Origin: JAGVSZ01 sp963747775
GTDB taxonomy: Bacteria > Pseudomonadota > Gammaproteobacteria > Burkholderiales > SG8-39
Assembly (NCBI GenBank): GCA_963747775.1
Contig: CAVVGT010000016.1
Coordinates: 186,001 to 250,000, forward strand
Reading direction: 5' to 3'
DNA length: 64,000 bases
The notes below the pieces were generated by a model. It was not told the DNA's origin. It searched no databases and saw nothing but the letters and a program-made list of their open reading frames with translations. Numbering within the stretch: the stretch's first letter is position 1; each line of letters begins with the position of its first letter. The position numbers and the translations under genes are program-made. Of this stretch, positions 19,700 through 30,676 are shown piece by piece.

Positions 19700-19771
19700 C
19701 GCATCGACTGCGGCTAGACTGGTCGCCTCGCTTCAATCCGCACGGCGCGACGCCGTGCGGCGAGGACGATC

Positions 19772-20092
19772 ATGATCGACAACCTGTTGGACGACCTGCC
19801 CAGGGCCACGGAGCAGGAGCAGCTGATCGACGTGCTCAAGCGCCCCGGCGTGCGGATCGAGCGGATCGTGTCGACCGGGCAGTCCAGCCCGCCGGGGTTC
19901 TGGTACGACCAGGCGCACGGCGAATGGGTCGCGGTGCTCGCGGGCGAAGCACGGCTGCGCTTCGAGGACGAGCCGGCGGCGCGCACGCTGGGGCCCGGCG
20001 ATTTCGTCGACATCGCGCCGCACCGCCGGCATCGGGTCGAGTGGACGCGTCCGGGCGAGCCGACCGTCTGGCTCGCCGTGCACTACGACTAG
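19772..20092 (+). CDS. Cupin-domain protein
   Basis: A 106-residue single-domain cupin. The first cupin motif is in FWYDQAHGEWVAVLAGEARL and the second in LGPGDFVDIAPHRRHRVEW. Metal-binding histidines in the first motif are partly replaced (HGEW), the pattern of a common small proteobacterial cupin. Possible roles are small-molecule binding or isomerisation in the cytosol. It is 81 bp before the cytochrome b561 gene on the same strand. Confidence 0.82.
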   Translation: MIDNLLDDLPRATEQEQLIDVLKRPGVRIERIVSTGQSSPPGFWYDQAHGEWVAVLAGEARLRFEDEPAARTLGPGDFVDIAPHRRHRVEWTRPGEPTVWLAVHYD

Positions 20093-20172
20093 GCCTGCCG
20101 GGCGCGGCTCGCGCGAACGCTGGTTGGCGTGACACCATCGCGCTTCGCTCGCCGAGGACGACGGAACACGCT

Positions 20173-20736
20173 ATGAAAAACACGCGCGCCCGCTACGGTG
20201 TCGTCACCAAGGTCCTGCACTGGACCCTCTTCCTCCTCATCCTCAACCAGTTCGTCGTCGCGACCATGATGCTCAACACGCCGCAGGGGACGACGACGGC
20301 CGGCTTCGCCCCGGGCGTGCTCTACAACTGGCACAAGTCGATCGGGCTGATCGCGCTGGCGGTGGCGCTCGCGCGCTACATCTGGCGCAAGACCACGCCG
20401 CTCCCCGACTGGGCGCCCAACCTGAGCGCCAGCGAGAAGCGCTGGCTCCCGCGCATCGAGACCGCGCTCTACTGCTGCATGTTCCTGATGCCGATCAGCG
20501 GCTACGTGTTCGTCATGGCCGGTGGGTATGGCGTGAACTTCTTCGGCCAGTGGAACCTGCCCAACTACCTGGGCAAGCACGCCGCCGTGTCGGTGATCGC
20601 CGAATGGGTGCACGCGATCACGGCCGCGCTCCTCGTCCTCACCCTGTTCGCGCACTGGGGCGTAGGTATTCGGCATCACCTGCGGCACGGCGATCGGTAC
20701 CTGCATCGGATGCTGCCGTTCACGCATCAGAAGTAG
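20173..20736 (+). CDS. Cytochrome b561-family membrane protein
   Basis: A 187-residue four-helix membrane protein of the bacterial cytochrome b561/CybB group. Haem-ligand histidines are in VLHWTLFL (helix 1), YNWHKSIGL (helix 2), and in WVHAITAALL and HWGVGIRHH toward the end. It transfers electrons from quinol, possibly as a superoxide:ubiquinone oxidoreductase. Start ATG 20173 gives the usual short basic N-terminus (KNTRARYG). Confidence 0.88.
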   Translation: MKNTRARYGVVTKVLHWTLFLLILNQFVVATMMLNTPQGTTTAGFAPGVLYNWHKSIGLIALAVALARYIWRKTTPLPDWAPNLSASEKRWLPRIETALYCCMFLMPISGYVFVMAGGYGVNFFGQWNLPNYLGKHAAVSVIAEWVHAITAALLVLTLFAHWGVGIRHHLRHGDRYLHRMLPFTHQK

Positions 20737-20743
20737 CGGCCGA

Positions 20744-21289
20744 CTAGCCGCTCGCCCGCAGGCGCTCGAGGTCGAACGCGATCGAGCCGTCGTCGCTCGT
20801 CGCGAGCACATGGCCGTCCTGGATCGTGAACTGAAGCCGCATCGTGCGGCGCGCGAGCGGTTCGAGCCCGCGACTGGCGTCGGCGGGAATGCCGTAGACG
20901 GTCACATTCGACAGCCGCGCGAGCTTCGACTCGATCTCGCCCCACCACACGGGGACGGAACGGCCCCCGTAGGCATACACGACGACCTGCCGCGAGCGTC
21001 CGGCGGCTTTCGCGAGCCGCCGCTCGTCGGGCAGGCCCACGTCGATCCAGCGCTCGATCGCGCCGGTGAGGTCCCGTTCCCACAGGTCCGGCTCGTCCGT
21101 GTCCGAGAGCCCCTTCCCGAACGCGAGTCGCTCGTTCGCGCAGTGCGCGTACGCAAGCAGTCGCACCATCATGCGTTCGTCCGTCTCGGACGGATGCCTC
21201 GCGATCGTGACCGCATGGTCCGCGTAGTAGCCACGGTCCATGTCGGCGATCTGGAGCTCGGCTTTGTAGACCGTCGCCTTGAGGGCCAT
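20744..21289 (-). CDS. yaeQ: YaeQ family protein
   Basis: A 181-residue YaeQ protein, full length. The family begins MALKATVYKAELQIADMDRG, as here. YaeQ has a restriction-endonuclease-like (PD-(D/E)xK) fold; the motif in GLPDERRLAKAAGRS is typical. It suppressed RfaH loss in genetic tests, but its biochemical role is not settled. Convergent with cytochrome b561, with a gap of only 7 bp. Confidence 0.93.
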   Translation of the reverse strand: MALKATVYKAELQIADMDRGYYADHAVTIARHPSETDERMMVRLLAYAHCANERLAFGKGLSDTDEPDLWERDLTGAIERWIDVGLPDERRLAKAAGRSRQVVVYAYGGRSVPVWWGEIESKLARLSNVTVYGIPADASRGLEPLARRTMRLQFTIQDGHVLATSDDGSIAFDLERLRASG

Positions 21290-21415
21290 CTAACCCGTTC
21301 ACCGATTGACGCGGCGGACGCCTTCCCTAGCGATGCGCGAGCGGATCTCGAGCGGGCGCGCGGCCTGGCGCAGGCGATCGAGGCGCCGGGCCGGTGTGGT
21401 ATGACGGCGATGCGC

Positions 21416-22015
21416 TTAGTACTTGACCGAGCAGCCGTAGGGAGATGTTGCCGCCACGCTCACCGGCTTGCCGGCCATCGCCTCGCCCAGGGCGGCGCGG
21501 ACGTGGTTCTTCGCGCTCTTCGTTTCCGCGGCGCTCGCCCAGCGCTTGTCGTCGATCGCACCGGCGTACACGAGCTTGCCCTGCGGATCGATCACGTACA
21601 TGTGCGGCGTCGTCCGTGCGGCGTAGAGCCGCCCGACCTTGCCGTCCTTGTCGATCAGCGTCGCCTTTGGCGCGGCGCCTTTCTCGCCGAGCCACTTCGC
21701 CATGTTCTCCGGCGGGGTGAACTCGCCGCTCGCCGGGCTGGAGGAGTTCACCGCCAGCCACACCACATCCTTAGCGGCGACTTCCTTTTGCAGCGACGGC
21801 ATGTTTCCGCTGTCGTAGTGCCGGCGCACGTACGGGCACTCTGGGTTGATCCATTCGAGCACGACGAACTTGCCGCGGAAATCCGACAGCTTGACCGCTT
21901 TGCCGCTCAAGTCGGGCGCGCTGAAGTCGGGCGCGGGCTGACCGACGGTGGCGGGGAACGCCGGCGCGGCAGCGATGGCGAGGGCGGCTGCGAGACCGAG
22001 TGCGAGGTGTTTCAT
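21416..22015 (-). CDS. Periplasmic thioredoxin-fold peroxiredoxin-like protein
   Basis: A 199-residue protein with a Sec signal peptide (residues 1-21) and an AhpC/TSA (redoxin) domain. VGQPAPDFSAPDLSGKAVKL is the standard entry strand. The active cysteine is in WINPECPYVRRHY, a single-Cys CP motif. It probably reduces peroxides or disulfides in the periplasm. The dsbD gene lies 31 bp downstream on the same strand, so electron supply by DsbD is likely. Confidence 0.88.
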   Translation of the reverse strand: MKHLALGLAAALAIAAAPAFPATVGQPAPDFSAPDLSGKAVKLSDFRGKFVVLEWINPECPYVRRHYDSGNMPSLQKEVAAKDVVWLAVNSSSPASGEFTPPENMAKWLGEKGAAPKATLIDKDGKVGRLYAARTTPHMYVIDPQGKLVYAGAIDDKRWASAAETKSAKNHVRAALGEAMAGKPVSVAATSPYGCSVKY

Positions 22016-22046
22016 GGCGTCCTCCTGGTCGGGAGTGAAAAGGCGA

Positions 22047-24092
22047 TCAACCGTCGAGCGCTTCGATCAGGCGCTCGCGCGTAAGAATCTCCGGCAGCAC
22101 GAGCGGCACGCGGCCGGGCTTGTACAGCACGTAAGCGGGGACGCCGCTGCGCCCGATCTGCGCCAGCGCCTTCGCGATCTCGGGATCGCGGCGCGTCCAG
22201 TCTGCGCGCACGAGCTCGATGCCGCGCACGCGGAATGCCTCCAGCACGTCGTCGCGCGCGAGCACGAGCTTCTTGTTTACCTGGCAGGTCACGCACCACG
22301 CGGCGGTGAAGTCGACGAACACCGGCTTGCCGGAGGTCGTCAGCGCGGCGAGCGTTGGCGCGGAGTACGGCTGCCACGCGCCGTCCGCGGCCAGGCGCGG
22401 CGCTGCGCTCTCGCGCGGGACGACCGCGACGGCGAGCGACGCTGCGAGCAGCGCGACGATTGCGCCGCGCGCGAGCGGACCGCGGCTGCCGGGCAGGCTG
22501 GAGAGCCACGCCGCGAGCGCCGCGATCACCGCGGCTGTGAGCAGCCACACGACCGCATCCGGTCCCGCCTGCCGGCCGAGGACCCAGGCGAGCCACACCA
22601 CGGTCGCATAGAGCGGGAATGCGAGCGCCTGCTTGAGCCGCACCATCCAGGGACCGGGCTTCGGCACGTGCGCAAGCCACGCCGGGAACCAGGCCAGCAG
22701 GGCGTACGGCAGCGCCATCCCGGCGCCGAGCGCGGTGAAGACGCCGAACGCGCTGATGGCATCGGCACTCACTGCAAAGCCGAGCGCCGCGCCCATGAAC
22801 GGTGCGGTGCACGGCGCGGCGACCAGCACCGCGAGCACGCCCGTCAGGCACGAGTCGAGCGCGGGTCGCTTTGCACTCCACGCAGCGAGACGGGCGGGCA
22901 GCAGGTTGCCGAACTCGAACACGCCCGACAGGTTCAGCGCGAGGGCGAAGAAGAGCAACGCGAGCAGCGCGACCGCGACGGGCGACTGAAGCTGGAAGCC
23001 CCAGCCGAGCCCGGCGCCCGCCGCACGCAGCGCCAGTAACGCGCCTGCGAGCAACCAGAACGAGACGAGCACACCGGCCGCGTAGAGCAATCCGTGACGC
23101 CTGCCGGCGCGAACGTCGGCGTGGCTCGCGAAGCCGAGCACCTTGATCGCAAGCACCGGAAGCACGCACGGCATCAGGTTCAGGATCAAGCCGCCGGCGA
23201 ACGCCGCGACGAGCGCAGCGATGAAGCCGATGCGGACGGCGGATCCATCCGGACTCGCCGCGACGGGAACGTCGATCGCGAACGCGCGCGGGGTCGTGGC
23301 GCCCGGCGGCGAGAGAACGAGAACGCCCGCCACACGGTCGAACGGGCCGACCGGCTGCGCGGCACGGGCAAGCGTCAGGCGGTAACCGCCTTCCGCGGCG
23401 ACGAGCGGTTGCGGCGCCGCCGGCTCGAGCTTCCCTTCTTCGAAGGGGAAGAATCGCGCTTCCGGCACCGCGACCCCCGACGGCGGCACGATTCGCAGCG
23501 CGACGGCGTCGGGCGCGGCGCCCGCCGTGAGCGTCCAGCCCGGGAGCGCCCCCGCGGGCGCCGGCAGGCGCGCCCGGGCGGCCGCGACCGGTCCCGCCCC
23601 GCGCGGATCGGGGTCTGCCCGCGCCGCGACCGGCAGCGTGATCGACAGTTCGACGTCCTCGGGGATGCAATGCACGTCGCACACCAGCCACCACGCTTTT
23701 GCGGACAGCGTGACCGGCGTTCCGATGGCGAGGTCCGGCGGCGCAGCGATGCGCACGAGATGCAGCGCCTCGTTCTTGTAGCCGAAGTTCATCAGCGGAC
23801 CGGCAGGCAGGCGCTCGGGCACGGGCCATTCGATCTCGCCGGCCTGGAAGCCCGCGGGCAGCCGCCACTCGAGCCGCGTCGGTTCGCCGGAGTCGCCGGG
23901 GTTGCGCCAGTACGTGTGCCAGCCCGGGATGATCGCGAGCCGAAGCGCGACCAGGAGGGGCTCCCCGGGGACGATTGCGGTACGTTCCGCGATGAGTTCC
24001 GCCTCGACGTGCGGCGTGCGGACCGGTGCGGCGGCCGCGGGCGCCAGCGTGGTGCACACGGTTAGCGCCGCGAGGAATAAGAACCGGGACAT
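22047..24092 (-). CDS. dsbD: Thiol:disulfide interchange protein DsbD family
   Basis: About 681 residues. A signal peptide is followed by a periplasmic N-terminal domain with cysteines in WWLVCDVHCIPED. Eight or so membrane helices carry the redox cysteines in LMPCVLPVL and VAAPCTAPFMG. The C-terminal thioredoxin domain has AAWCVTCQ. It moves electrons from cytosolic thioredoxin to periplasmic partners. The large N-terminal domain is more like ScsB/DsbD-like proteins than E. coli DsbD. ATG 24092 begins a good signal peptide; an upstream start at 24206 would spoil it. Forms an operon with the redoxin gene. Confidence 0.9.
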   Translation of the reverse strand: MSRFLFLAALTVCTTLAPAAAAPVRTPHVEAELIAERTAIVPGEPLLVALRLAIIPGWHTYWRNPGDSGEPTRLEWRLPAGFQAGEIEWPVPERLPAGPLMNFGYKNEALHLVRIAAPPDLAIGTPVTLSAKAWWLVCDVHCIPEDVELSITLPVAARADPDPRGAGPVAAARARLPAPAGALPGWTLTAGAAPDAVALRIVPPSGVAVPEARFFPFEEGKLEPAAPQPLVAAEGGYRLTLARAAQPVGPFDRVAGVLVLSPPGATTPRAFAIDVPVAASPDGSAVRIGFIAALVAAFAGGLILNLMPCVLPVLAIKVLGFASHADVRAGRRHGLLYAAGVLVSFWLLAGALLALRAAGAGLGWGFQLQSPVAVALLALLFFALALNLSGVFEFGNLLPARLAAWSAKRPALDSCLTGVLAVLVAAPCTAPFMGAALGFAVSADAISAFGVFTALGAGMALPYALLAWFPAWLAHVPKPGPWMVRLKQALAFPLYATVVWLAWVLGRQAGPDAVVWLLTAAVIAALAAWLSSLPGSRGPLARGAIVALLAASLAVAVVPRESAAPRLAADGAWQPYSAPTLAALTTSGKPVFVDFTAAWCVTCQVNKKLVLARDDVLEAFRVRGIELVRADWTRRDPEIAKALAQIGRSGVPAYVLYKPGRVPLVLPEILTRERLIEALDG

Positions 24093-24242
24093 CAGTCGAC
24101 GAGTGTGCCGCAACGGAGTGACTTCCAGCCGGGTTGCAACTATAGCGCCCGGTCGAAAGGCGGGTGCCAGCGTCACCCGCGAGCCGAGGGATCCTCGGAC
24201 CACCATTTCCTTGGAATCGGTCCCGTCCGGGTGCCCGTGTCC

Positions 24243-25801
<1,559 letters not shown>

Positions 25802-25805
<4 letters not shown>

Positions 25806-26746
25806 GTTGCGTCCTCCGTATCCAATGTCCCGCCGGGCAGCGCCAGCCGCCGCCGCACCGGAAAGAGATGCAGGTCGAACCGCTCCGCGACGTAGCCCCA
25901 GAGCCCCCGCGGGAAGCGCACCATCACAATCACCGCCACGACGCCGAGCGCGATGAGGTACCCCGTGCCGAAGTCGCCGAGCGCCTCGCGCAGCAGGAAG
26001 AAGAGCAGCGTGCCGATGATCGGCCCCTCGATCGTGCCGATGCCGCCGATGACGACGATGAAGATGATGAACGCGGTCCAGCTTACGCCGAACGCGGCGT
26101 CGGGCGAGATCCGGAGATTCATCAGGAAGTACAGCGCGCCGACCACGCCGCAGCCGAACGCCGCGACCAGGTAGACCCAGAACTTGGTCGCCGCGATGTC
26201 GACGCCCTGGCTCGCCGCCGCGCGCTCGCTGTCGCGGATCGCCGTCAATGCGAGACCGTAGCGGGAGTGGAGCAGCCAGTAGACGCCCGCGACGGCGCCC
26301 ACGGCCACGACGAGCGCGATCCAGAACGTGAGCGACTCCCGCATCGCTTTGGGAAAAGCCCGCATCGAGGTCAGGCTCGTGCCCGTTCCGCCGCCGACCG
26401 CGGTCGCATTCGCGGCGATCAGACGAAACGACTCGGCGACGACCCAGGTCCCGATCGCGAAATACCCGCCGTGCAGGCGGAAGACGATTTTCGACGTCGG
26501 GATCGCCACGAACGCTGCGACGAGACCCGCGATCGGCACGCAGACGAACGGATTCCACCCGGCGAGGTCCGCGAGAACGACGAGCGCGTAGCCGCCGATC
26601 CCGAGATAGCCCTGCTGCCCCACCGAGACGAGGCCGCCATAGCCGGCGAGCAGGTTCCACATCTGCGCCATGGCGAGGAGGCAGGCGAACTCGACGAACA
26701 GGCGCAGCGTGCTCGAATCCGCCCACCCAGGCAGCGCCGCGAGCAT
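25802..26746 (-). CDS. livM: Branched-chain-type ABC transporter permease LivM
   Basis: A 314-residue permease with about nine membrane helices. LLAGYGGLVSVGQQGYLGIG is the conserved LivM block and GGIGTIEGPIIG the late cytoplasmic loop. ATG 26746 is the first usable start; a TGA lies in frame just upstream, and the short N-terminus still enters the first helix. It pairs with LivH to form the membrane channel of an importer for hydrophobic amino acids or aromatic acids. Confidence 0.9.
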
Positions 26747-26824
26747 TAGAACGGCGACGACCGAGACGGCGCCGGCGATGCGGCTTGCACGCGTGGCGCG
26801 CTGAACGCGGATCTGTCGGCACCG

Positions 26825-27694
26825 TCAATCCCGGGTGCGGGGAAAGAGCCCCTGCGGCCGCACGAGCAGCACCGCGAGGAAGACGAGATGCCCGACGAGG
26901 ATCCCCCAGCCCGGATCGAGACGGAAGCCGATTCCCTGCGCGACGCCGAGCACCAGCCCGCCGGCGAGCGTGCCCCAGAAGGAGCCAAGCCCGCCGATGA
27001 TGACCGCTTCGAACGCGTACAGCAGATAGGCCGGCCCGTCGCTCGGCGCGACGGTGGTGCGCAGCGCGAGAAAGATCCCTGCGATTGTGACGACGCCGAA
27101 GGCGATGGCGGTCGCCAGCGCGTAGACGTGCCGGTGATCGATGCCCTGGAGCTCCGCCGCTTCCGGATCGTCGGACGTCGCGCGAAACGCACGGCCGAGC
27201 GGCGTGCGCCCGAACAGCCACTCCAGAGAGAACGCGAGTGCGACCGCGGCCAGAAACGTGATCAACGGCAGCCAGCCGACCGCCAGGTCGCCTGCGATGC
27301 GCAGGCTCTGCGTCTCGAGCCCGCCCGCGCTGAGCGAGCGCGAGTCGGCCGAGAACACCTCGAGCAGCACGTTCTGGATGACGATCGAAAGCCCGAAGGT
27401 CACCAGAAGCGGCGGCAGGATGTCCTTGCCGAGCGTGCGGTTGAGGATGCCGCGCTGCAGTCCGTAGCCTACGACGAGCATCACCGGGAGCACGACGAGC
27501 AATAGCAGCACCGGGGTAACCTGCACGCCGAGCGCCACGCCGATGGCGAGGAACGCCGCCAGCACGATGAAGTCGCCGTGCGCGATGTTCACCAGGCGCA
27601 TCACGCCGAACATCAGCGCGAGTCCCATCGCGAAAAGCGCGTAGAGGCCGCCGAGCATCAGGCCCTGCAGGACGGTGTCGATCCAGCCGATCAT
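26825..27694 (-). CDS. livH: Branched-chain-type ABC transporter permease LivH
   Basis: A 289-residue permease, about eight helices. LMLGGLYALFAMGLALMFGV and RLVNIAHGDF are diagnostic for LivH, and IIGGLGSFWGTLAGG is the EAA-like loop that docks onto the ATPases. The start ATG overlaps the livF stop by 4 bp. It stands between livF and livM, the usual order in this operon type. Confidence 0.92.
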   Translation of the reverse strand: MIGWIDTVLQGLMLGGLYALFAMGLALMFGVMRLVNIAHGDFIVLAAFLAIGVALGVQVTPVLLLLVVLPVMLVVGYGLQRGILNRTLGKDILPPLLVTFGLSIVIQNVLLEVFSADSRSLSAGGLETQSLRIAGDLAVGWLPLITFLAAVALAFSLEWLFGRTPLGRAFRATSDDPEAAELQGIDHRHVYALATAIAFGVVTIAGIFLALRTTVAPSDGPAYLLYAFEAVIIGGLGSFWGTLAGGLVLGVAQGIGFRLDPGWGILVGHLVFLAVLLVRPQGLFPRTRD

Positions 27695-28401
27695 GCGGCC
27701 GCCGACCCGAAGTACGCGGCCGAGATCGCCTCGCGCGTGAGCTCGCGCGAGCGGCCGTGCAACGACACGCGCCCCTCCTGGAAGCAGTACAGGCGACCCG
27801 TCGTGCGCTGCGCGATGCCCACGTCCTGCTCGACCACGATCAGGGACAACCCCTCCCGCATCATCGCCGGCAGGGTGTTGTAGAGGCTGGTGACGATGAG
27901 GGGCGAGAGCCCGAGCGAGATCTCGTCGCAGATCAGGAGACGCGGGTTGGCGAGCAGCGCGCGGCCGATGGCCACCATCTGCTGCTGGCCGCCCGAGAGC
28001 GCGTTGCCGGGGCGGGTTCGCAGGTCCGTCAGCGCCGGGAACAACTCGTACACGCGCGCCAGGCTCCACGGCCCCTTGCGCTTCGCGTAGCCACCGATCA
28101 GCAGATTCTCCTCGACCGACAGGCTGGGAAACAGGCGGCGCCCCTCGGGCACCATCGCGATGCCCTGCCGCACGATCTCGCTCGCCGGCAGGCCGCCGAT
28201 CGGCCGGCCGTCAAACACGATCTTCTCCGGCGCTGCGCTCAGGAGCCCGGTCACCGCCTTGAGGAAGGTCGACTTGCCCGCGCCGTTCGCGCCGATGATT
28301 CCCACCGCCTCGCCCGGGTGAATCTCGAAGTCGATGCCGAAGAGCGCCTGGAAGTCGCCGTAGAAGGCGGTGAGGCCCGCGGTCTTGAGCAGCGCGCTCA
28401 T
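27691..28401 (-). CDS. livF: Branched-chain-type ABC transporter ATPase LivF
   Basis: A 236-residue ABC ATPase. Walker A is GANGAGKST, the signature is LSGGQQQM and Walker B is RLLICDEISLGLSP. The spacing and the SLGLSP ending after Walker B identify LivF rather than LivG. It energises import with LivG. The gene overlaps livH at its end; a hairpin-bearing gap of 112 bp separates it from livG. Confidence 0.92.
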   Translation of the reverse strand: MSALLKTAGLTAFYGDFQALFGIDFEIHPGEAVGIIGANGAGKSTFLKAVTGLLSAAPEKIVFDGRPIGGLPASEIVRQGIAMVPEGRRLFPSLSVEENLLIGGYAKRKGPWSLARVYELFPALTDLRTRPGNALSGGQQQMVAIGRALLANPRLLICDEISLGLSPLIVTSLYNTLPAMMREGLSLIVVEQDVGIAQRTTGRLYCFQEGRVSLHGRSRELTREAISAAYFGSAAA

Positions 28402-28480
28402 ACTCGCCGCCTCCGAACGGTCGAACCGTCACGCGCGTCGTCGCGTCGGCGGCCCGAAGTAATCGCCTTTCCGTCGATCC

Positions 28481-28497
28481 CCCCGCGATGCGCGGGG
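28481..28497. other. Hairpin between livG and livF
   Basis: CCCCGCG (28481-28487), ATG, CGCGGGG (28491-28497): a perfect 7-bp stem with a 3-base loop in the 112-bp gap. No T-tract follows. It may stabilise mRNA ends or set relative expression. Confidence 0.5.
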
Positions 28498-28513
28498 CCC
28501 CTCGCCGGGTGGC

Positions 28514-29236
28514 TCATACTTCTATCCCCAGATAAACCCGTTGCACTTCCGGGTCGGCCATCACCGCCTCCGGCGTCCCGTCGGCGAGCTTCGCGCCGAA
28601 ATTGATCGCGACGATCCGGTCGGCGACCGCGACGAGCGCGTGCATGACGTGCTCGATCCAGATCATCGTCGTGCCGGCCGCCTTGATCTCGCGGATCAGC
28701 GCCACCAGCTCGCGCGCCTCGTGCTCGGTCAGCCCGCCGGCGATCTCGTCGAGGAGGAGCAGCTTCGGCTGCGTCGCGAGCGCGCGCGCGAGCTCAAGGC
28801 GCTTGCGCTCGAGCAGCGTCAGGCGCCCGGCGAGCGCGTTCGCGTGGCGCCGCAGCCCGGTCCGGTCGAGCACGTCGACGCAGGCCGCGTTCGCCTCGTC
28901 CTCCTTCATCGCAGCGCCGAAGGTCGCGGCGACGAGCAGGTTCTCGAACACGGTCATGCCGCCGAACGGCTGCGGGATCTGGTACGAGCGCCCGATGCCC
29001 TTGCGGCAGCGCGCGTGCGGCGAGGCGGCGGCGATCTCCTCGTCGAGGAAGCGGATCGAGCCCGCGTCGGCGCGCAGGTCGCCGGTGACCAGGTTGAAGA
29101 GCGTCGTCTTGCCGGCGCCGTTCGGGCCGATGACGCCGAGCAGCTCGCGGCTCTCGACGGCGAGGCTCAGGTCGTCGATGACCTTCACCGCACCGAACGA
29201 CTTCCGCACGCCGGCGAGCTCGAGCACCGCTCCCAT
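28514..29236 (-). CDS. livG: Branched-chain-type ABC transporter ATPase LivG
   Basis: A 240-residue ABC ATPase. Walker A is GPNGAGKTT. RLTLLERKRLELARAL replaces the standard LSGGQ with the LivG-type TLLERK form, and Walker B is KLLLLDEIAGGLTEHE. Start ATG 29236 follows a hairpin. It is the partner ATPase of LivF. Confidence 0.92.
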   Translation of the reverse strand: MGAVLELAGVRKSFGAVKVIDDLSLAVESRELLGVIGPNGAGKTTLFNLVTGDLRADAGSIRFLDEEIAAASPHARCRKGIGRSYQIPQPFGGMTVFENLLVAATFGAAMKEDEANAACVDVLDRTGLRRHANALAGRLTLLERKRLELARALATQPKLLLLDEIAGGLTEHEARELVALIREIKAAGTTMIWIEHVMHALVAVADRIVAINFGAKLADGTPEAVMADPEVQRVYLGIEV

Positions 29237-29250
29237 TAGTTGCTCACGAT

Positions 29251-29272
29251 GCGAGGGGCCACGGCCCCTCGC
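29251..29272. other. Long perfect hairpin between the binding-protein gene and livG
   Basis: A 10-bp perfect stem, GCGAGGGGCC (29251-29260) and GGCCCCTCGC (29263-29272), with a 2-base loop. It lies in the 142-bp gap just after the substrate-binding protein gene and before livG. Hairpins here commonly protect the binding-protein mRNA so that it is made in excess over the permease. No T-tract is seen, so a terminator is less likely. Confidence 0.55.
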
Positions 29273-29378
29273 GCTCCCCACTCCCAGGAAGCCCATTGCC
29301 TTCGGCATCGGGCTTCATCCCGGACGACGCCGCGCCGGAGTGGCGCGCCTCCGGCGTCGTGCTTGCGGCTGTCCAGGG

Positions 29379-30665
29379 TCAGGCGAGCAGCTTGAGCTTG
29401 CCCGCCACCGGGACGTTCGGCGCGGTCTGGTTGTCGACGACGACCAGCTCGTACTTGTATTTCTTGCCGGGCACCCACTGTCCGCCCGCGAGCGGCGTCT
29501 TGGTCACGTTCTTCACCGGCCCCTTGCCCCAGGAGACGTTGCCGACGATCGTGTCGAGGTTGGTGGCGACCATCGCGTCGCGGATCGACGCCTTGCTGCC
29601 GAGATCCTTCGTGCGCTTGAACGTGTCGATCGCGACCTCGAAGAGGGCGTGAACGAAGCCGATCGGCTGCGTCCACTGCTTCTTCGTCGCGGCCTCGTAG
29701 GCGTCGGCGAGCGCCTTCGCCGACTGCCCGGTGAGCGAGGACTTGTACGGGACGGTTGGCGTCCACCACACTTCGGTGGTCATGCCGTCGCCGAGCTCGC
29801 CGAGCGCCTCGACCGACGCGGGGAAGAGCAGCGCCTTGCCGACCGTGACCACCTTCGGGCGGAAGCCCTGCTGCCGCGCCTGCGTGAGGAAGGTCCGGAT
29901 GTCCGGCGGGATCAGCACGCCGGTGATGATCTCGGCGTTGTCCTTCTTGAACGCCGCGATCTGCGCGCTGAAGTCGGCGGTGAGGTTCTGGAAGCGGCCG
30001 GGATCGACGAGCTTGAAGCCGTCCTTCGCGAGCGCCGGCGGGAAGCCGCGCGCGGGGTCGCCCCAGGCGTTGCCGTCGGCGTCGTTCGGGAACAGGCCGC
30101 CGACCACCTTGTTCGTCGGCACCGACTTCCACAGGTTGGTGAACACCGCAATCACGTCCTCGAGGCCCCAGAAGAAGTGATACGTCCAGTTGAAGCCCTT
30201 GGCCGGATCGCCCTTGCGCCCGAAGAACCAGGGCTGCCACGGGCAGAGGGTGGAGACGCAAGGGATCTCGTTCAGCTCGCACTGGTCGGACACCGGGTTC
30301 GCGGTCTCGGGCGTGTTGCCGGCGACCATCAGGTCGATCTTGTCCTTGAGGATCAGGTCCGCCGCCGTCTCGCCGGCCCGGTTGGCGCTCGACTGGCTGT
30401 CCTTGGTGATGATCTCGATCTCGACCTTGCGGCCGCCGATCGTGAGGCCGCTCTTCAGCGTCTGCTGGATCGCGCCGATCACGAACTTGTTCGCCTCGCC
30501 GAACGGGGCGAGGGGGCCGGTCGCGGGATAGACGTAGCCGATCTTGAGCTTGCGCGTGCCCTGCGCGAGGGCCGGAAAACCGAGGCTGCTCGCGACCCCC
30601 GCGGTGGCGAGGGCGGCGCCGCTCTTGAGGACCGTGCGACGGCGCTGGTCGACGTTGCGTTTCAT
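29379..30665 (-). CDS. Branched-chain-type ABC transporter substrate-binding protein
   Basis: A 428-residue periplasmic binding protein (Peripla_BP_6/LivK type). The N-terminus has a twin-arginine-like signal (QRRRTVLKSG, cut after ALA at about residue 34). Mature sequence KIGYVYPATGPLAPFGEANK is the usual first strand. Paralogues of this group take up aromatic or other carboxylic acids rather than leucine, and the link with an HpaB-type monooxygenase fits that. It lies 11 bp downstream of the oxygenase gene. Confidence 0.9.
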   Translation of the reverse strand: MKRNVDQRRRTVLKSGAALATAGVASSLGFPALAQGTRKLKIGYVYPATGPLAPFGEANKFVIGAIQQTLKSGLTIGGRKVEIEIITKDSQSSANRAGETAADLILKDKIDLMVAGNTPETANPVSDQCELNEIPCVSTLCPWQPWFFGRKGDPAKGFNWTYHFFWGLEDVIAVFTNLWKSVPTNKVVGGLFPNDADGNAWGDPARGFPPALAKDGFKLVDPGRFQNLTADFSAQIAAFKKDNAEIITGVLIPPDIRTFLTQARQQGFRPKVVTVGKALLFPASVEALGELGDGMTTEVWWTPTVPYKSSLTGQSAKALADAYEAATKKQWTQPIGFVHALFEVAIDTFKRTKDLGSKASIRDAMVATNLDTIVGNVSWGKGPVKNVTKTPLAGGQWVPGKKYKYELVVVDNQTAPNVPVAGKLKLLA

Positions 30666-30676
30666 GGATCTCCCTC